Source of the DNA: Xylogone sp. PMI_703
Taxonomy: Eukaryota; Ascomycota; Leotiomycetes
Reading direction: 5' to 3'
Assembly (NCBI GenBank): GCA_021399445.1
Contig: JAJTUQ010000001.1
Span: 3,534,001 to 3,598,000 of the forward strand
Length of the DNA stretch: 64,000 nt
The notes under the pieces: model-generated
What the model saw: the letters and a program-made list of their open reading frames with translations, nothing else
Database searches by the model: none
Told to the model about the DNA's origin: nothing
Made by a program: the position numbers and the translations under genes
Part shown: piece after piece, positions 30,947-42,034 of the stretch
Layout of the letters: the number at the start of each line of letters is the position of its first letter
Position numbering within the stretch: position 1 is the first letter of the stretch

Positions 30947-33304
30947 TTAAACTACATTCTCAGAGCTCAGTGAGATATCGATCTCATTTGCACCCACATC
31001 GCTGTCGAAGAATATATTTTGCCATTCAGCAACGTCAAATGAGAACTCAGGCATCCCAACAATTACATCCTCTAAAGTTTCAGGCGGTTTTACCAGGCTT
31101 TCAATCTCAACTAGCATTCTTAGATGATCTTCTGATGCAAAATTTCCAACGCTTGACATGTCCTGTAGAATTTCCCTTCCTGAGGTATACAGTGCCTGAT
31201 CATCATAAACTAGAGTAAGTCCTAAAAGGGCCGGCCATTGCTTGTTAATAAGATTGGTTAGTGCTACAATTGACAAGCTTGAGAAAAGCTGGAGTGATTC
31301 CCAGAAGCCGTATTTTGCTAAGGTATCGGATTAGAAAGATGTTGTTTAATATGACTTGATCAAGCGAGGCTAATTAATGGGAAAATAAAAATAGACAAAC
31401 CTAGTAGCCCAAATTTAGATAGATCATTTAATATCATTAAGCTATGGCGAGCAGACTGCAAACAAGTTTCGCCAAAGTGACGTCGTTCCGCTTCGCATCC
31501 ACTGACTGCACTACCATCAATCGCATGCGCCATTTCCTGTAGAAGAAAGGGTCGTAGAAGAAGGATCATGCACTGTTTTCACAAGAGCTTACACATTAGA
31601 CAAGGGTGCATACCGAGGAGCCAAAGTATACTGACATGATTATATCTAAGAAAAAGTGACGCCGAAGTTCGCAAAGTGCGTAGGTTGCATAGTTCCCTGG
31701 GAATTCCAGACGTGAGGTCCAGGGCTACGTTTGGTGCTAAGTCTGATTTCCACGCCAGCAGAGTATTGAGGCAAGCTATGATTTCGTGGCCATCCACAGT
31801 GCCGCCTGATTTCAGTTTATATGCAGTTTCCGTGATACGTAATTTTAATTCTATAAGTTGTGCTTGTGCTGTGAGAAAGCCGGGGTCGTGGAATTCCTCA
31901 AGGTCCGTCTCGGATAGGCCTTCGTTACTGGGATAACTGAGCTCGCGACCGGCCGAAGTACATGCTGGTTTCCAGCCCATTTCTGTGCTCGTAATCTTGT
32001 CCAAGCAATAGCTTGACCACCATAACCGTTTGCGATGTTCCTTCTCAAGATTTGAAAATTGGGCACCTGCCGGTTTGTCAAGCCCGATTATGTTTGATAA
32101 CCTCAAACATAGCCCGGCGTATACAAAAGCCGTCTTTCTTCTGTTCAGAGAGTAGCAGTAGAAAGACTATTTGAAAAATTACTGTTAGTCGTGACTATCA
32201 AGCAAGAGATGTAGAGGGATAGCAAGCCATCAATAGCCACTCACAATAAGATTCAGCACTTCAACATGTTCAACGAGCGGTTCTTCATATGGAATATGCA
32301 ACAGATTTAATGCCTGCTCAAAGAGCTCTGTTCCAGGAGGAGTGGTAGATTTTCTCAGTTTGTTATGGAGATTACCAGCTGCAACCCCTGCATTCTCTGC
32401 AGCAGTTGATCCATCAAGCCTAATCACCAAAGGAGAATCATAGACGTAAGATTGGCCGATTGCAAGCGTAGCTAGAAGTCGAGAAAGCCATATCCGGTCT
32501 CTTGCATATGGGCAGTTTGGGTCCTGATATAAGGTTTCTACTTGCTTACGAAAACTGTTGCGTAGAAACCAGTGATAGTCGGGACCCATAATTAAGTCAA
32601 AAGTGTCCAAAAACTGCGTAGTCTGGATGAAAGGAGGAAGCTCCACGAATAACTTTGAACCTAGATGTATGATTCAGTATAGATATATTGGTGACATAGG
32701 TAGCTCTCACTTGATATGTCTGAACGTAAACCTACATAGCTGTAAGACTGGGATGAATCTGACCGTGAGGTACTTGGGCGGGGGTGGCTAGTTCGAGGGG
32801 GCCTGCCCGTGTAGGAACTGGGAAAGTTCGACGGGAGGTGCGTGGAAAGAAGTTCTCTTAATTTGCACAAAAAGTTTTCCGCAGTAGGATCCTCGACAGT
32901 GCGTCCTGCAGTTATGGGATCTCTTGGTGCATTCGAAGAGATAATAGAGGATTCAGGTTCATTACTGCGCATCGAAGATGGGCCATTATGTCGGGAAGAG
33001 CTCACTTGTTGCCTCAGCTCCTGAAGTTCTGACCGAAGACTATTCAAGTAGAATTCTGAGACGGTTAAGTTTCTGTCTCGAACGGGATAGGTACACTGAT
33101 GACTCTTGGAGCGACACTTCTTGCATGGCTTCTCTGTTTACATGAATTAGTGCTTCTCATCGCTCGGCACTGACTCATGTACTCTCTAATCACGTGTGGG
33201 AGACTGGACTTGTTACCTCCGTCACATTTGATCTTGAGGTCGTGGCAGCGGTGACATGCAATGCCACCACGACTACCAGTGGGGCGCGTCACCTTTTGGC
33301 TCAT
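30947..33304 (-). CDS. Zn2Cys6 transcription factor with fungal_trans domain, 666 aa
   Basis: Six exons: 33304-33217, 33133-32711, 32660-32245, 32166-31636, 31572-31401 and 31317-30947; the spliced length is 2001 nt. ATG at 33304 opens MSQKVTRPTGSRGGIACHRC. The first intron splits the zinc cluster and splicing gives C-x2-C-x6-C-x5-C-x2-C-x6-C (ACHRCHDLKIKC, GEKPCKKCRSKSHQC). A coiled linker follows (LNSLRSELQELRQQV). The fungal_trans region shows LNLISFYCYSLNRRKTAFVYAGLCLRLSNIIGL, then EKEHRKRLWWSSYCLDK, then RYNHCMILLLRPFLL. The protein is nuclear and presumably binds CGG-type half-sites. It sits between the esterase and the FAD oxidase, all on the minus strand, making it the natural candidate regulator of this catabolic group (inference). 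No lesion is found, in contrast to the regulator at 4445-6340. Confidence 0.9.
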
Positions 33305-33567
33305 TTCATACAGTCTTTTCAGACACCATGGCCGCTTATCTTTGCTGGAAGCCAAGCAGAAATGGAATTTGACATTGATCACGGCTCGGCAGATGAACAT
33401 CGGGCGCTAGCTAGGCGAGCCGACGGTTCCTCAGTTGAAGCTTTTTATAGATTTGATTAAGTAATAACCCACCCCTTCTAAATCTGAACTTCCACGTTTC
33501 TAGCTCTACGCAAACACAAAGAAAATCTATGGGGTTGTATCTACATAATCATTCTCACTTCTAATGT

Positions 33568-35037
33568 TTATAGTGCGGCTCGAACATCTCCTTTCCAGCC
33601 GTCTAATTCTCTGAGGTCCCTCTCGGGATAAGGGTGTCTCTCGATGTTTGATGGCGGGGGAGTCGCCCCAAATTTCCACTGCCAGAGATCTTGATACCTG
33701 CTATCGAGCTTGCCTTCTATCATATCTGCAATGTATTTGCCGATTACGGGCAGGAATTTGAATCCATGAAGTGATCCTGCTGTTGCCACAAAGAGATTTT
33801 TGTGCTTGGGATAAGCGCATACACGGAAGTCGGAGTCTTTGCTGTCGGCGTCCCTTTTGGTGTGCTCGTGTAAGAAAAGGCTATAATTGTGCAACTGAAG
33901 CAGCCACGGAGAGACTTACCAGCACATCCGAGTCCACTCCCATTGTCTGTCTGCAAGATTTGGCAGCGTGTCCCTTAAAAAATCTCTTAGCTCCTCCTCA
34001 ATTCGCCTCGGAATGCGGTCCATTGGAAAGTCCATGTATGATCTCCCGATTGAAACACCCGGAACTAGAGGGTTACTGTAGTTCGTAACGTATCTACAGC
34101 TACATATCTTCAACACACCGGCCTCGTTTGGTGGGAAAATCATTCCTAGTCAAGTCAATATTTGTCAACAGCATCACCTCTTCCTCTCAGGTGTATGGTT
34201 GATGTCAGGTAATGAATACTCAATGCCACTTACCCTGCTCAAAATTATCGATCATTGGAATATTTTTATACATTTTGACCTCTTCGGGAGTTAACTGTAT
34301 TGCGGCAACACACATCGCTTTTGCTTCCACTTCGTCTTCCACATCTATCAAGGCTCCTGTTTGAGCTCCGGCAGCCAATAGTACGACATCTGCAAAATGA
34401 GTACTCCCATCTTCACTTAACGCTCCTATACAAGTACCCGATGCATCGAAGAGCAATTTAGTAACATGGCCTTTGTTCCCGTGAATATAACTGACTCCGT
34501 TCGCTTGGGCAGCCAGAGCCAGTCGCGATAATGCTTCGCCAGATGGAACCTGTTATCGTTCAGCACCCGCTCGATTCGTGGGGTAGAATGGACTTCGATC
34601 ATTACCCATCCCGCTTCTGGACTCCACAAACTGGTCCATCCATTGAGAGGCCCGGTCAATTCTGGCCACCGTGCTTTTATATCTTTCTGGTCGATATATC
34701 GCGTTTTAGGAGACCTCGAAGCTTTATATGTGGCGGCTATGAAGTTCTTTGCCAACTCGCCGGCAGCCATTATCCACCCAGTCTGATTAAACAGCCTTGA
34801 CAGAGGGTGGTTTGAGGACTTCCAAATTGTCATCGCTTCTTGTGCCAATTCGGAGTATAGAGGGTTAGGATAATCATATCGAACTGTTTTATTGAGATCA
34901 GTCGCCGCCGAATCTTTCGACGGGGCCGCAAAACGGTCCAGCACTGTAATTTTATCATATCCACGGATTGATAGATAGTAGGCGGTTGATATACCAAAGG
35001 CGCCTCCTCCAATAATTAATACAGATGGAGTCGTCAT
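33568..35037 (-). CDS. FAD-dependent amine oxidase, fructosyl-amino-acid/sarcosine oxidase-like, 419 aa
   Basis: Four exons: 35037-34606, 34549-34234, 34145-33920 and 33853-33568; the CDS is 1260 nt. ATG opens MTTPSVLIIGGGAFGISTAYYL with the Rossmann GxGxxG at residues about 10-15, followed by the D of VLDRF. The DAO-fold pattern DLNKTVRYDY and ELAQEAMTIW matches fungal fructosyl-amine and sarcosine/N-methyl-amino-acid oxidases. Splicing rebuilds EAGWVPSGEALSRLALAAQ, IHGNKGHV, NFEQGMIFPPNEAG and RMCWDADSKDSDF. Near the C-terminus, AGSLHGFKFLPVIGKYIADM is the conserved region whose Gly/Lys residues bind flavin and substrate; such enzymes usually hold FAD through a Cys nearby. There is no clear signal peptide or PTS1. 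It is divergent from the S9 peptidase, which suggests use of modified amino acids released by peptidases (inference). Confidence 0.85.
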
Positions 35038-35677
35038 TTTTCCGGGGGTCTCGTAGAACTCTATACGGTTTAAGATTTAAAATTTCACTGCATTAGTTAG
35101 GATCAAGTTCATGCTGCCAATTTATACGGTCCACGAGAAAGATACAAGATTACCCTTAAAGAATATCGTACAGATGAACTTCTCGGCTCAAAGCATGCCA
35201 GGCCGTTTCTATTGGCGAAGGATGGGGAAGGGTGAATGGAGCCATCGGCATCTAGAGGAGAACACCCGCGATTCTGAGGTCCCACTTCTACAATTTGCAC
35301 GATGAAAAATCAGTTCATTTGATGGGTTAGCACCTGACTATCTCTAACTGAATATACTGGCAACCCATTTTAGAAAGACAGATGCGGCTGGCTAGTCTTC
35401 TCAGTCTATTGTGCAGCTAGTGGTAGTGATTTGGCCTCTCGGCTCGTCTGCATGGAAGCCGATTGCCGCTTTTTACCTCTTTGACCATATCATATGTAAT
35501 TAATGAAAATTTCAAAAATCAATAGTCAACTTAGAATGGTAGATCCCGGTAATTTAAGTGATACTACCCAGCTTACCATACGTCTCACGGCTTTCTCGCA
35601 TCACTATTACACATCATTACGCGGGTCATAAACCTACCATTCAATCAAACCGCTTATCTCTTTGGAATAACACCGCC
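35038..35677. promoter_or_regulatory. Divergent promoter region, FAD oxidase / S9 peptidase A
   Basis: About 0.64 kb between two divergent start codons, so it probably holds both promoters. The right gene has a strong start context (CACCGCCATG). I see no convincing paired CGG element by eye. An in-frame non-ATG extension of the right gene (from 35558) is open but not needed. Confidence 0.5.
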
Positions 35678-37777
35678 ATGCTTGGAGCAACTGGATCTCC
35701 TGTGGCAGCTCGTGATGCCACGAAATCCGATCTCTGGAGAGAGATCGAGGATTATTTCAGTAAACTCCACGGCCCGGCGTTCGGAAAAGTAAGCGCCGGG
35801 ACTCACCTAGCTGCGTCTCCTGGTGGCCAGAAGATTGCATTTACCGGTTCCATTTGGGAGAAGCTAGAGGGGAGCCCACAGACACACATCTGTATTGCTG
35901 ATGTTGCTACTGGGACAATAGAGGTCATTACAAGCGGACAGCATAGTGACCAATTGCCTCAATGGTCTCCCGATGGCCAGAGACTAGCTTTTCTATCCGA
36001 TCGAGCCGAGAGAGGTGTCTTCCAGTTATATCTACTAAAGGGAGATGAATTCGGCGAAGTTGAATTAGCATGCTCATTAGATGGTTCTGTAGAGTATTTT
36101 TGGTGGTCACCTTCAGGGGCACAGATCTTGATTGGTGTCGCTGGAAGGGGATCCGATAAACGCACTGTTGAGGGATCAGGGAATGTGCCCGCAAGAGAGA
36201 CCGGGCTTCCTGCCTGGACTCCCACAGTAGAAGAAAATATTTCAGACCCATTAGAACTACCTTGGCGCGAAAGTTGGATTTACGACACGATCACCCGTGA
36301 ATGCTTTCAAATAAGTCGGCGGGGACTCAATGTTTGGGAGGCAAATTGGTATGGTCCTGACTATATTGCTGCCGTTACCACGGAGGCACCCGATGAGAAC
36401 ACTTGGTATACAGCAGCAGTCACCATGATTGATATTAAAAGTGGAAAAGACCGCATCATTTACAATACGCTTCGACAGGTTGGCCTTCCTGTATCTACGC
36501 CTTCAGGTGCTCGTCTTGCGCTTATTGAAGCATTATGTAGTGATCGTGCTCTAATTGCGGGAAATGTTCTGCTCATTGATAGATCCGGGAGTACAACAAG
36601 GGTTGATACTGCTAGAGTAGATGTTACCCAAATAATATGGCGCGGAGAAGATCATCTATTTTTTATCGGCTTGCGTGGGCTCCAAACTGTTGCTGGTGAG
36701 GTCATAATCACAGATGAAGGCAGTAGTGTTACTGAACTTTGGGTGACATCTGAAACTTGTGGGTTAAAATATCCTTCAGCAACTCTAGTAATTGGAAGGT
36801 CATTTGCTGTTATGCTTGAAAGCTGGACGAGGTACCCAACACTCGCCATTATAACAGACGGAGACGACCTCAAGATCATTGCATCTCTTGACCATGAGGG
36901 TGGAAAATGGCTTTGTTCAAAGTGCGGACCAATTCAGGAAGTACGATGGAAGGCATCTGATGGCCTTGAAATACAGGGGTTGCTTTGCCTCCCAAACAAT
37001 CCATCCAGTGGTCCATATCCACTTGTGCTCAATGTCCACGGAGGCCCTGTATCGGCATGGCGGAATCAGTGGGAGATCATGCCTTTCGTACCGTTGCTTG
37101 TTTCTCGAGGCTACGTAGTATTTTGCCCAAATCCTCGAGGATCCTCAGGTCGAGGACAAGAATTTGCTGAGATGGTACTTGGAGATGTGGGTGGTGCTGA
37201 TGCTGATGATCACTTGACAGGTAATTTTACGTTAAAATCTTGTCACAACTTGAGAATCATTGTCATACATAGGTGCTAACTGAACATAGGTGTTGATATG
37301 CTGATTGAGCGAGGAATTGCCGACCCCAAAAGAATAGCTACAACTGGACGGAGCTATGGTGGTTATATGTCCGCGTGGTTGGTCACACAGACAGACCGCT
37401 TTGCAGCCGGTATTTCCGTCTCCGGAAGTACTGACTGGCGTTCGCGTCATACTCTATCAAACATAGCATATTTCGACCAGCTATTTCTAGATGCAGATCC
37501 ATATTCAATGGACAGTCGCTACTTTACTCGTAGTCCCGTGGCGCATGCAGGTCGATATCGAACCCCTTTTCTTCAGATTGCTGGCCAAAACGATCGCGCT
37601 GTCGTGCCGAGTCAGGCCATTCAGTATCACCACGCTCTCGTGGAACGAGGCGTCAAATCTGCAGTGGTAGTATACCCGGACGAAGGGCATGGCATTAGAA
37701 AATTCCCAGCATATATTGACTATTGTTACCGGCTTGTAGCTTGGCTCGAATCCTATATGCCAGCCTCAGAGTCATAA
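35678..37777 (+). CDS. S9-family serine peptidase (prolyl oligopeptidase / acylaminoacyl-peptidase-like), copy A, 676 aa
   Basis: Two exons, 35678-37220 and 37290-37777, with a 69-nt intron; the CDS is 2031 nt. ATG 35678 was chosen because it has the CACCGCC context and gives MLGATGSPVAARD; the longer frame starts with GTG. The N-terminal part is a beta-propeller with WD-like strands (QWSPDGQRLAFLSDRAERGVF, WWSPSGAQILIGVAGRG). The C-terminal alpha/beta-hydrolase domain has NVHGGPVSAWRN, CPNPRGSSGRG, the nucleophile motif GRSYGGY (Ser near residue 536), acid AGQNDRA and DEGHG (His). There is no signal peptide, so it is probably a cytosolic peptidase or esterase acting on short peptides or acyl conjugates. 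It is convergent with a close paralogue at 38219-40246, about 440 bp apart, which lacks the intron. Confidence 0.9.
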
Positions 37778-38218
37778 AGTAGCAGCTAAAGCTGTCTGGG
37801 ATGAATTAGACTCAAGTATTATAGTTGGCCACTGGGATATTCTTCATGCCCTTGATTTGCTAGTGGTGAAGATCTAGATTCTTCTCTGTTGTGGTGTTAC
37901 CAAGTAAGACTTTGTAGGGGACGAGTCGTTACGTTCAAAATTCGACAAGTAAACGTACGAAAACCAAATAAAATTAAATGTATTCTAATGGAGAGGAGAG
38001 ATACATCCGTAGCTGAAGGGCCCACGATTTTGAATACAGCGAATGTTATAACAATAGTATCACCCTCCATTGTTTCTTTGGCTTAACAGTATAGCCCAGC
38101 AAAGGTATTTTAAATGCAACTGAGAAATAGAGTATATATTAACGCCCAAGATTGTCTTAATATAAGTAGTTCTATCTGCATAAGTCTAATTTGTGCGTGA
38201 CGTATCCAGACTGCGCAT
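37778..38218. other. Convergent spacer between the two S9 paralogues
   Basis: About 0.44 kb, AT-rich, between facing 3' ends. A short frame at 37889-38086 has no motif. No inverted duplication of flanking non-coding DNA was obvious by eye. Confidence 0.5.
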
Positions 38219-40246
38219 TCAAGGTGCCATATAATCCCGGAACCAGCTCAGGACCCTGCTGCAATAATCAACAACAGCAGGAAAAGCCTTGACACCATGA
38301 CCCTCACCCGGATAAACAGCTACTACGGAAGTTACTCCATGCTCAATCAGTGCGTTATGGTACTGGATCGCTTGAGTTGCTGGCGTACAGCGGTCAAGTT
38401 CCCCAGCGATTTGAAGTACAGGAGTCGGATAGCGACCTGCGAAATTGAGCGGACTTCGACTAAAGTACAATCCATTTCGGGAATATGGATTTTCCTGAAG
38501 GAAATCCTGGTCGAAGCTGCCATTATTACAAGTAGTGTGCAGTGACACCCAATCTGTGACGGGAGAGGAAGGAACGGCAGCAGCAAATCGGTCAGATTGA
38601 GTTATCAACCATGCGGACATGTATCCACCGTAACTGCCTCCAGTTACTCCAATACGTGTAGGGTCGGCGATGCCACGGTTAATCATCGCATCAACCCCTG
38701 ACAAAAGATCATAGGTGTCTGCGCCGCCCATATCGCCATAAACACCCATCGCAAAGTCCTTTCCACGGCCTTTGGAGCCGCGAGGGTTTGGACATAGCAC
38801 TGCATAGCCGCAAGAGTTGAGCAGCGCAATAACAGGATATTGCATCGTCCACTTATTCTTAAACGCAGAGTTGGGTCCACCATGGACGTAGAGAATGAGA
38901 GCGTGTGGTTTTTTGCCAGTGTTAGGCAGACACAGGAAACCTTGGATTTCTAAGCCATCTGGTGCGTTCCAGCTCACACGCTCAATTGGGCCGATCCTAG
39001 ATCGAAGATATCGTGCTCCATCATGATCCAACGAGGAAATAGTCTGAGTTTGACCATCATGAACTACTGCTATCTCGGGGTATCTCGTCCAACTCTCGTG
39101 TACTACTGCAAACTTGCTTTCAGCAAGCAAACAGCCCTGGGGAAATCTGCCTCCACAGGTTTCAGGACTTATCCAAATGTCATTAGCCGTCTGCGTTGAG
39201 ATATCAATGGTACCTGCAACGGTATCCAAACCCCGAAGGCCAAGGAAAAATAAATTTTCATCACCTTGCCATTCTAGCTGGCTGACGTCAACATTGTTGC
39301 TTGCAAGGATGGTGGCAGACTGTTGGGTGATGTCAACAAGCACTACATCTCCGGCTACGATCCCTCGATCGCTGCACAGCCCCTCGATCAAAGCTACCTT
39401 CTTAACGGAAGGTGTCGCAACAGGAAGGCCAAGTTGTCGCGGACTACGATAGAGAACGCGTTCTTTACCGGTAGCAATGCTAACAATGGCTAGGCTAGCA
39501 GTAGACCAGGCCCCTTCAGTGGGTGAAGACGAGATAATGGCTATAACATCATCATTGCCACACCATGCCACCTCCCAGAAGTTCAATCCCGCCCTGCCAA
39601 CTTGGGTAATCTTCTCTGTGGCTTTATCGTACACCCATGCTGTCCTCCATGGATCTATAGTGAGGTCTGGCTGCACAGAGGGTAGCCAAGCTGGCGAATT
39701 GCTTCTATCCTTAGGAGCAGTAGTCCCGGAGCCTTCAGGGCCAGCTTTGTCGGCCCCTCGTCCGGCCACGCCAAATAAGACTTTCGTCCCACATGGTGAC
39801 CAGGAAACGGACTCAACGGTTCCATCAACTCGTCCAAGAGGGCGTGCTTCCCCAAGTGCATTGAGTTCGAGCAGGTATGGCTGGAAGACCCCATTTTCAG
39901 TGCGGTCAGATACGAATGCTAGAGAGCGGCCATCAGGAGACCATCGTGCTGACCGATCACTATGTGGACCACGAGTAATAATAGTGAATGTGCGCTTTGC
40001 GATATCGGCTAGACAGATGCGCGTGTAAGGGGTGCCTTCCAGCTTTTCTAGAATGGACCCGGTGAAAGTGAGTTTGCTTCCATCCGGAGAGGGCGTGAGA
40101 TCACTAGCCCCGGTTACCTTGCCAAAGGCTGGGCCATGTAGTTGCTGGAAGTGGCTCTCAACCTCCTTCCATATCTCTGTACCACGAAGGTCTGGATGTT
40201 GTGCTAGGGAGCCTGGTGATAAGTTAGGCAACTGAAATGTAGACAT
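38219..40246 (-). CDS. S9-family serine peptidase, copy B, 675 aa
   Basis: Intron-less paralogue of copy A in convergent orientation. The first ATG is at 40246 (MSTFQLPNLSPGSLAQ); two residues upstream the frame begins with GTG. The same layout is seen: propeller strands (RWSPDGRSLAFVSDRTENGVF, SWSPCGTKVLFGVAGRG), YVHGGPNSAFKN, CPNPRGSKGRG, nucleophile GGSYGGY, acid AGELDRC and GEGHG (His). It shares with copy A the N-terminal LHGPAFGKV and the paired EGLCSDRGIVAG/EALCSDRALIAG segments, but differs at many positions, so the duplication is not recent. It is probably cytosolic. Copy A has an intron exactly before the helix VDMLIERGIADP; here the same segment (VDAMINRGIADP) is uninterrupted, so the intron was gained or lost after duplication. 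Confidence 0.9.
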   Translation of the reverse strand: MSTFQLPNLSPGSLAQHPDLRGTEIWKEVESHFQQLHGPAFGKVTGASDLTPSPDGSKLTFTGSILEKLEGTPYTRICLADIAKRTFTIITRGPHSDRSARWSPDGRSLAFVSDRTENGVFQPYLLELNALGEARPLGRVDGTVESVSWSPCGTKVLFGVAGRGADKAGPEGSGTTAPKDRSNSPAWLPSVQPDLTIDPWRTAWVYDKATEKITQVGRAGLNFWEVAWCGNDDVIAIISSSPTEGAWSTASLAIVSIATGKERVLYRSPRQLGLPVATPSVKKVALIEGLCSDRGIVAGDVVLVDITQQSATILASNNVDVSQLEWQGDENLFFLGLRGLDTVAGTIDISTQTANDIWISPETCGGRFPQGCLLAESKFAVVHESWTRYPEIAVVHDGQTQTISSLDHDGARYLRSRIGPIERVSWNAPDGLEIQGFLCLPNTGKKPHALILYVHGGPNSAFKNKWTMQYPVIALLNSCGYAVLCPNPRGSKGRGKDFAMGVYGDMGGADTYDLLSGVDAMINRGIADPTRIGVTGGSYGGYMSAWLITQSDRFAAAVPSSPVTDWVSLHTTCNNGSFDQDFLQENPYSRNGLYFSRSPLNFAGRYPTPVLQIAGELDRCTPATQAIQYHNALIEHGVTSVVAVYPGEGHGVKAFPAVVDYCSRVLSWFRDYMAP

Positions 40247-42034
40247 TTCCACTTGATATCTCGTTCACTTGTTTTTCATGGAAAGTATAGACTTGTTTTG
40301 ATTTTCTTTAACTTTGAAGATTGGTCTAGCTTAGAGCAGGAACTAGGTGTGAGGCTTATTTATAGCTTAATAAGAAACAAGTCAATATAGTGCGCCGAGT
40401 AATCTATCACTGAAGCAGTCTTCATTTCGGCTCTGAGCTATTATCAACAGTTCAATTCAGAATGGAAGTATCAAAGGACATATGCACAAGACGGCACCTA
40501 CTGAGTAGCGGCCGTTAAAGTTTCTCTAGCCCAGCTCGGCAGTCGATCTTAGTCGCCGTGTCTCCGAGTGACACACTGGGCGTGCCATTTGTCTATATTC
40601 AGACTGAATTTTTCTCTAGGTATTTACACCTTGTAAATATAAATTAACGGCCCGTGAATAAGTCAGGTGCCGAGCTCAATACTTGAAAAACACATGTGCA
40701 GCTCGCTGCTCATGGGGTCCCGCGAACGTGAAGCGCAGAAAGTTCCGGTCAATAGTATTAGAGCCCGAAACGCGGAGACGATAGCTTTGCGGTGTTTACA
40801 GTATACAGTCACTTAGACAGCTTGATAGGTTCCTTAGATCCTTTGTCTTCATTGTTATGTACCAGCCCATATCTTGGGATTGACATTTATGTGATAGAAA
40901 ATGAGAAAAGAGTTATCATAGAAAACACAGAAAAGGAATTCTTTGGCTTTTCTATTGCTCATTTTTATGGTCCCAAATATACTATATCAATATTACCAGC
41001 AGTCACGATGTTCCAGTTTTCAAAACAGAGCGTTAGCAGATGAGTCTTCATCCCTAGCTATTATGAGTTGATGTTACCTCAACAGACTTTAGCTCCCCGC
41101 CATTGCTTCCCAGCTCCGCAGCGGCCGTGCACACGTTGCTACTCCGTAAATGCGCATTTTACCGTGAGCCGTCATTGCCGAATCTCCATGCTGAACTAGC
41201 AGCTGAACTTACTTATTAGTGTCTGAATATGGTAATGCCTAACCAACTTTCTCCCTTATACGGAATAGTAATAAGTAATCATCTAGTCATTTCGGTCGAA
41301 AGTTATGCGCCTTACACATGTACAGGAAATTCCGTCCGGCACAGGTCAACAAACTTGCGAAATGTTGCCAGTGGATTATATCTAACTTGTGCTATAAACT
41401 TTGGATCTTTCGGTTCCTTTTCGCTTTGAATGTATAGATATAGATTTCATCTTTGTGATATAATTGAGTAGTATCATGCTCGTATTCCCATAAACATAGT
41501 GACAAGATAGGCTACTACCTAATACTAATCAAATCTGAAAGCTTGATGATATCACTTAGTTAAGTTCTTTCTCACCAAGCTATGCCGGTTTATATTCATG
41601 CTCACCGCAGCGACGTGGCCGTGGAAATGCCAACCTTTCACGCACCCCGCAGAGTAGGATTTAAGCTCGCGTCTTGGCTGCGCAGAGGCGGAACATCATT
41701 ACCACCAATTGCGTATGGGGTCTACGACCTTAACGTGCTTACCCCAAAAATGGCGTTCTCGATCTCAATAGTGATCTGCTTCTGTCGCTGTCTCTTGACC
41801 CGAGGTCAGGTACGCCTCGCTCTGTTGACACTCTACGGTGTTACGGTCTCCATATTCTTTAGGTAAATATATAAGATGTTAAGATGGGGGACAACAAGCC
41901 CAACCGCGGCCTCCACACCTAGCTCAAATATTAAATAGGAATGCCAATGTGCCTGTGCTGCCTCTCCTAGTTTCCTGTGTTATAGAGAGAAAAGACTGGC
42001 TGCGTCTCCTGCGTTGGCCGTTTATAGCTCGAGG
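40247..42034. promoter_or_regulatory. Divergent intergenic region, S9 copy B / PL26 gene
   Basis: About 1.8 kb with the promoters of two divergent genes. Frames at 41229-41429 and 41582-41866 (+) are open but without motif or conservation signal. The stretch 40520-40580 and 41100-41130 is locally GC-richer with several CGG/CCG words, possible regulator sites. No repeat is called. Confidence 0.45.

Noticed and set aside
41582..41866. Open frame upstream of the PL26 gene
   Set aside because: No homology that I recognise; the secreted product starts cleanly at 42035 with its own signal peptide.
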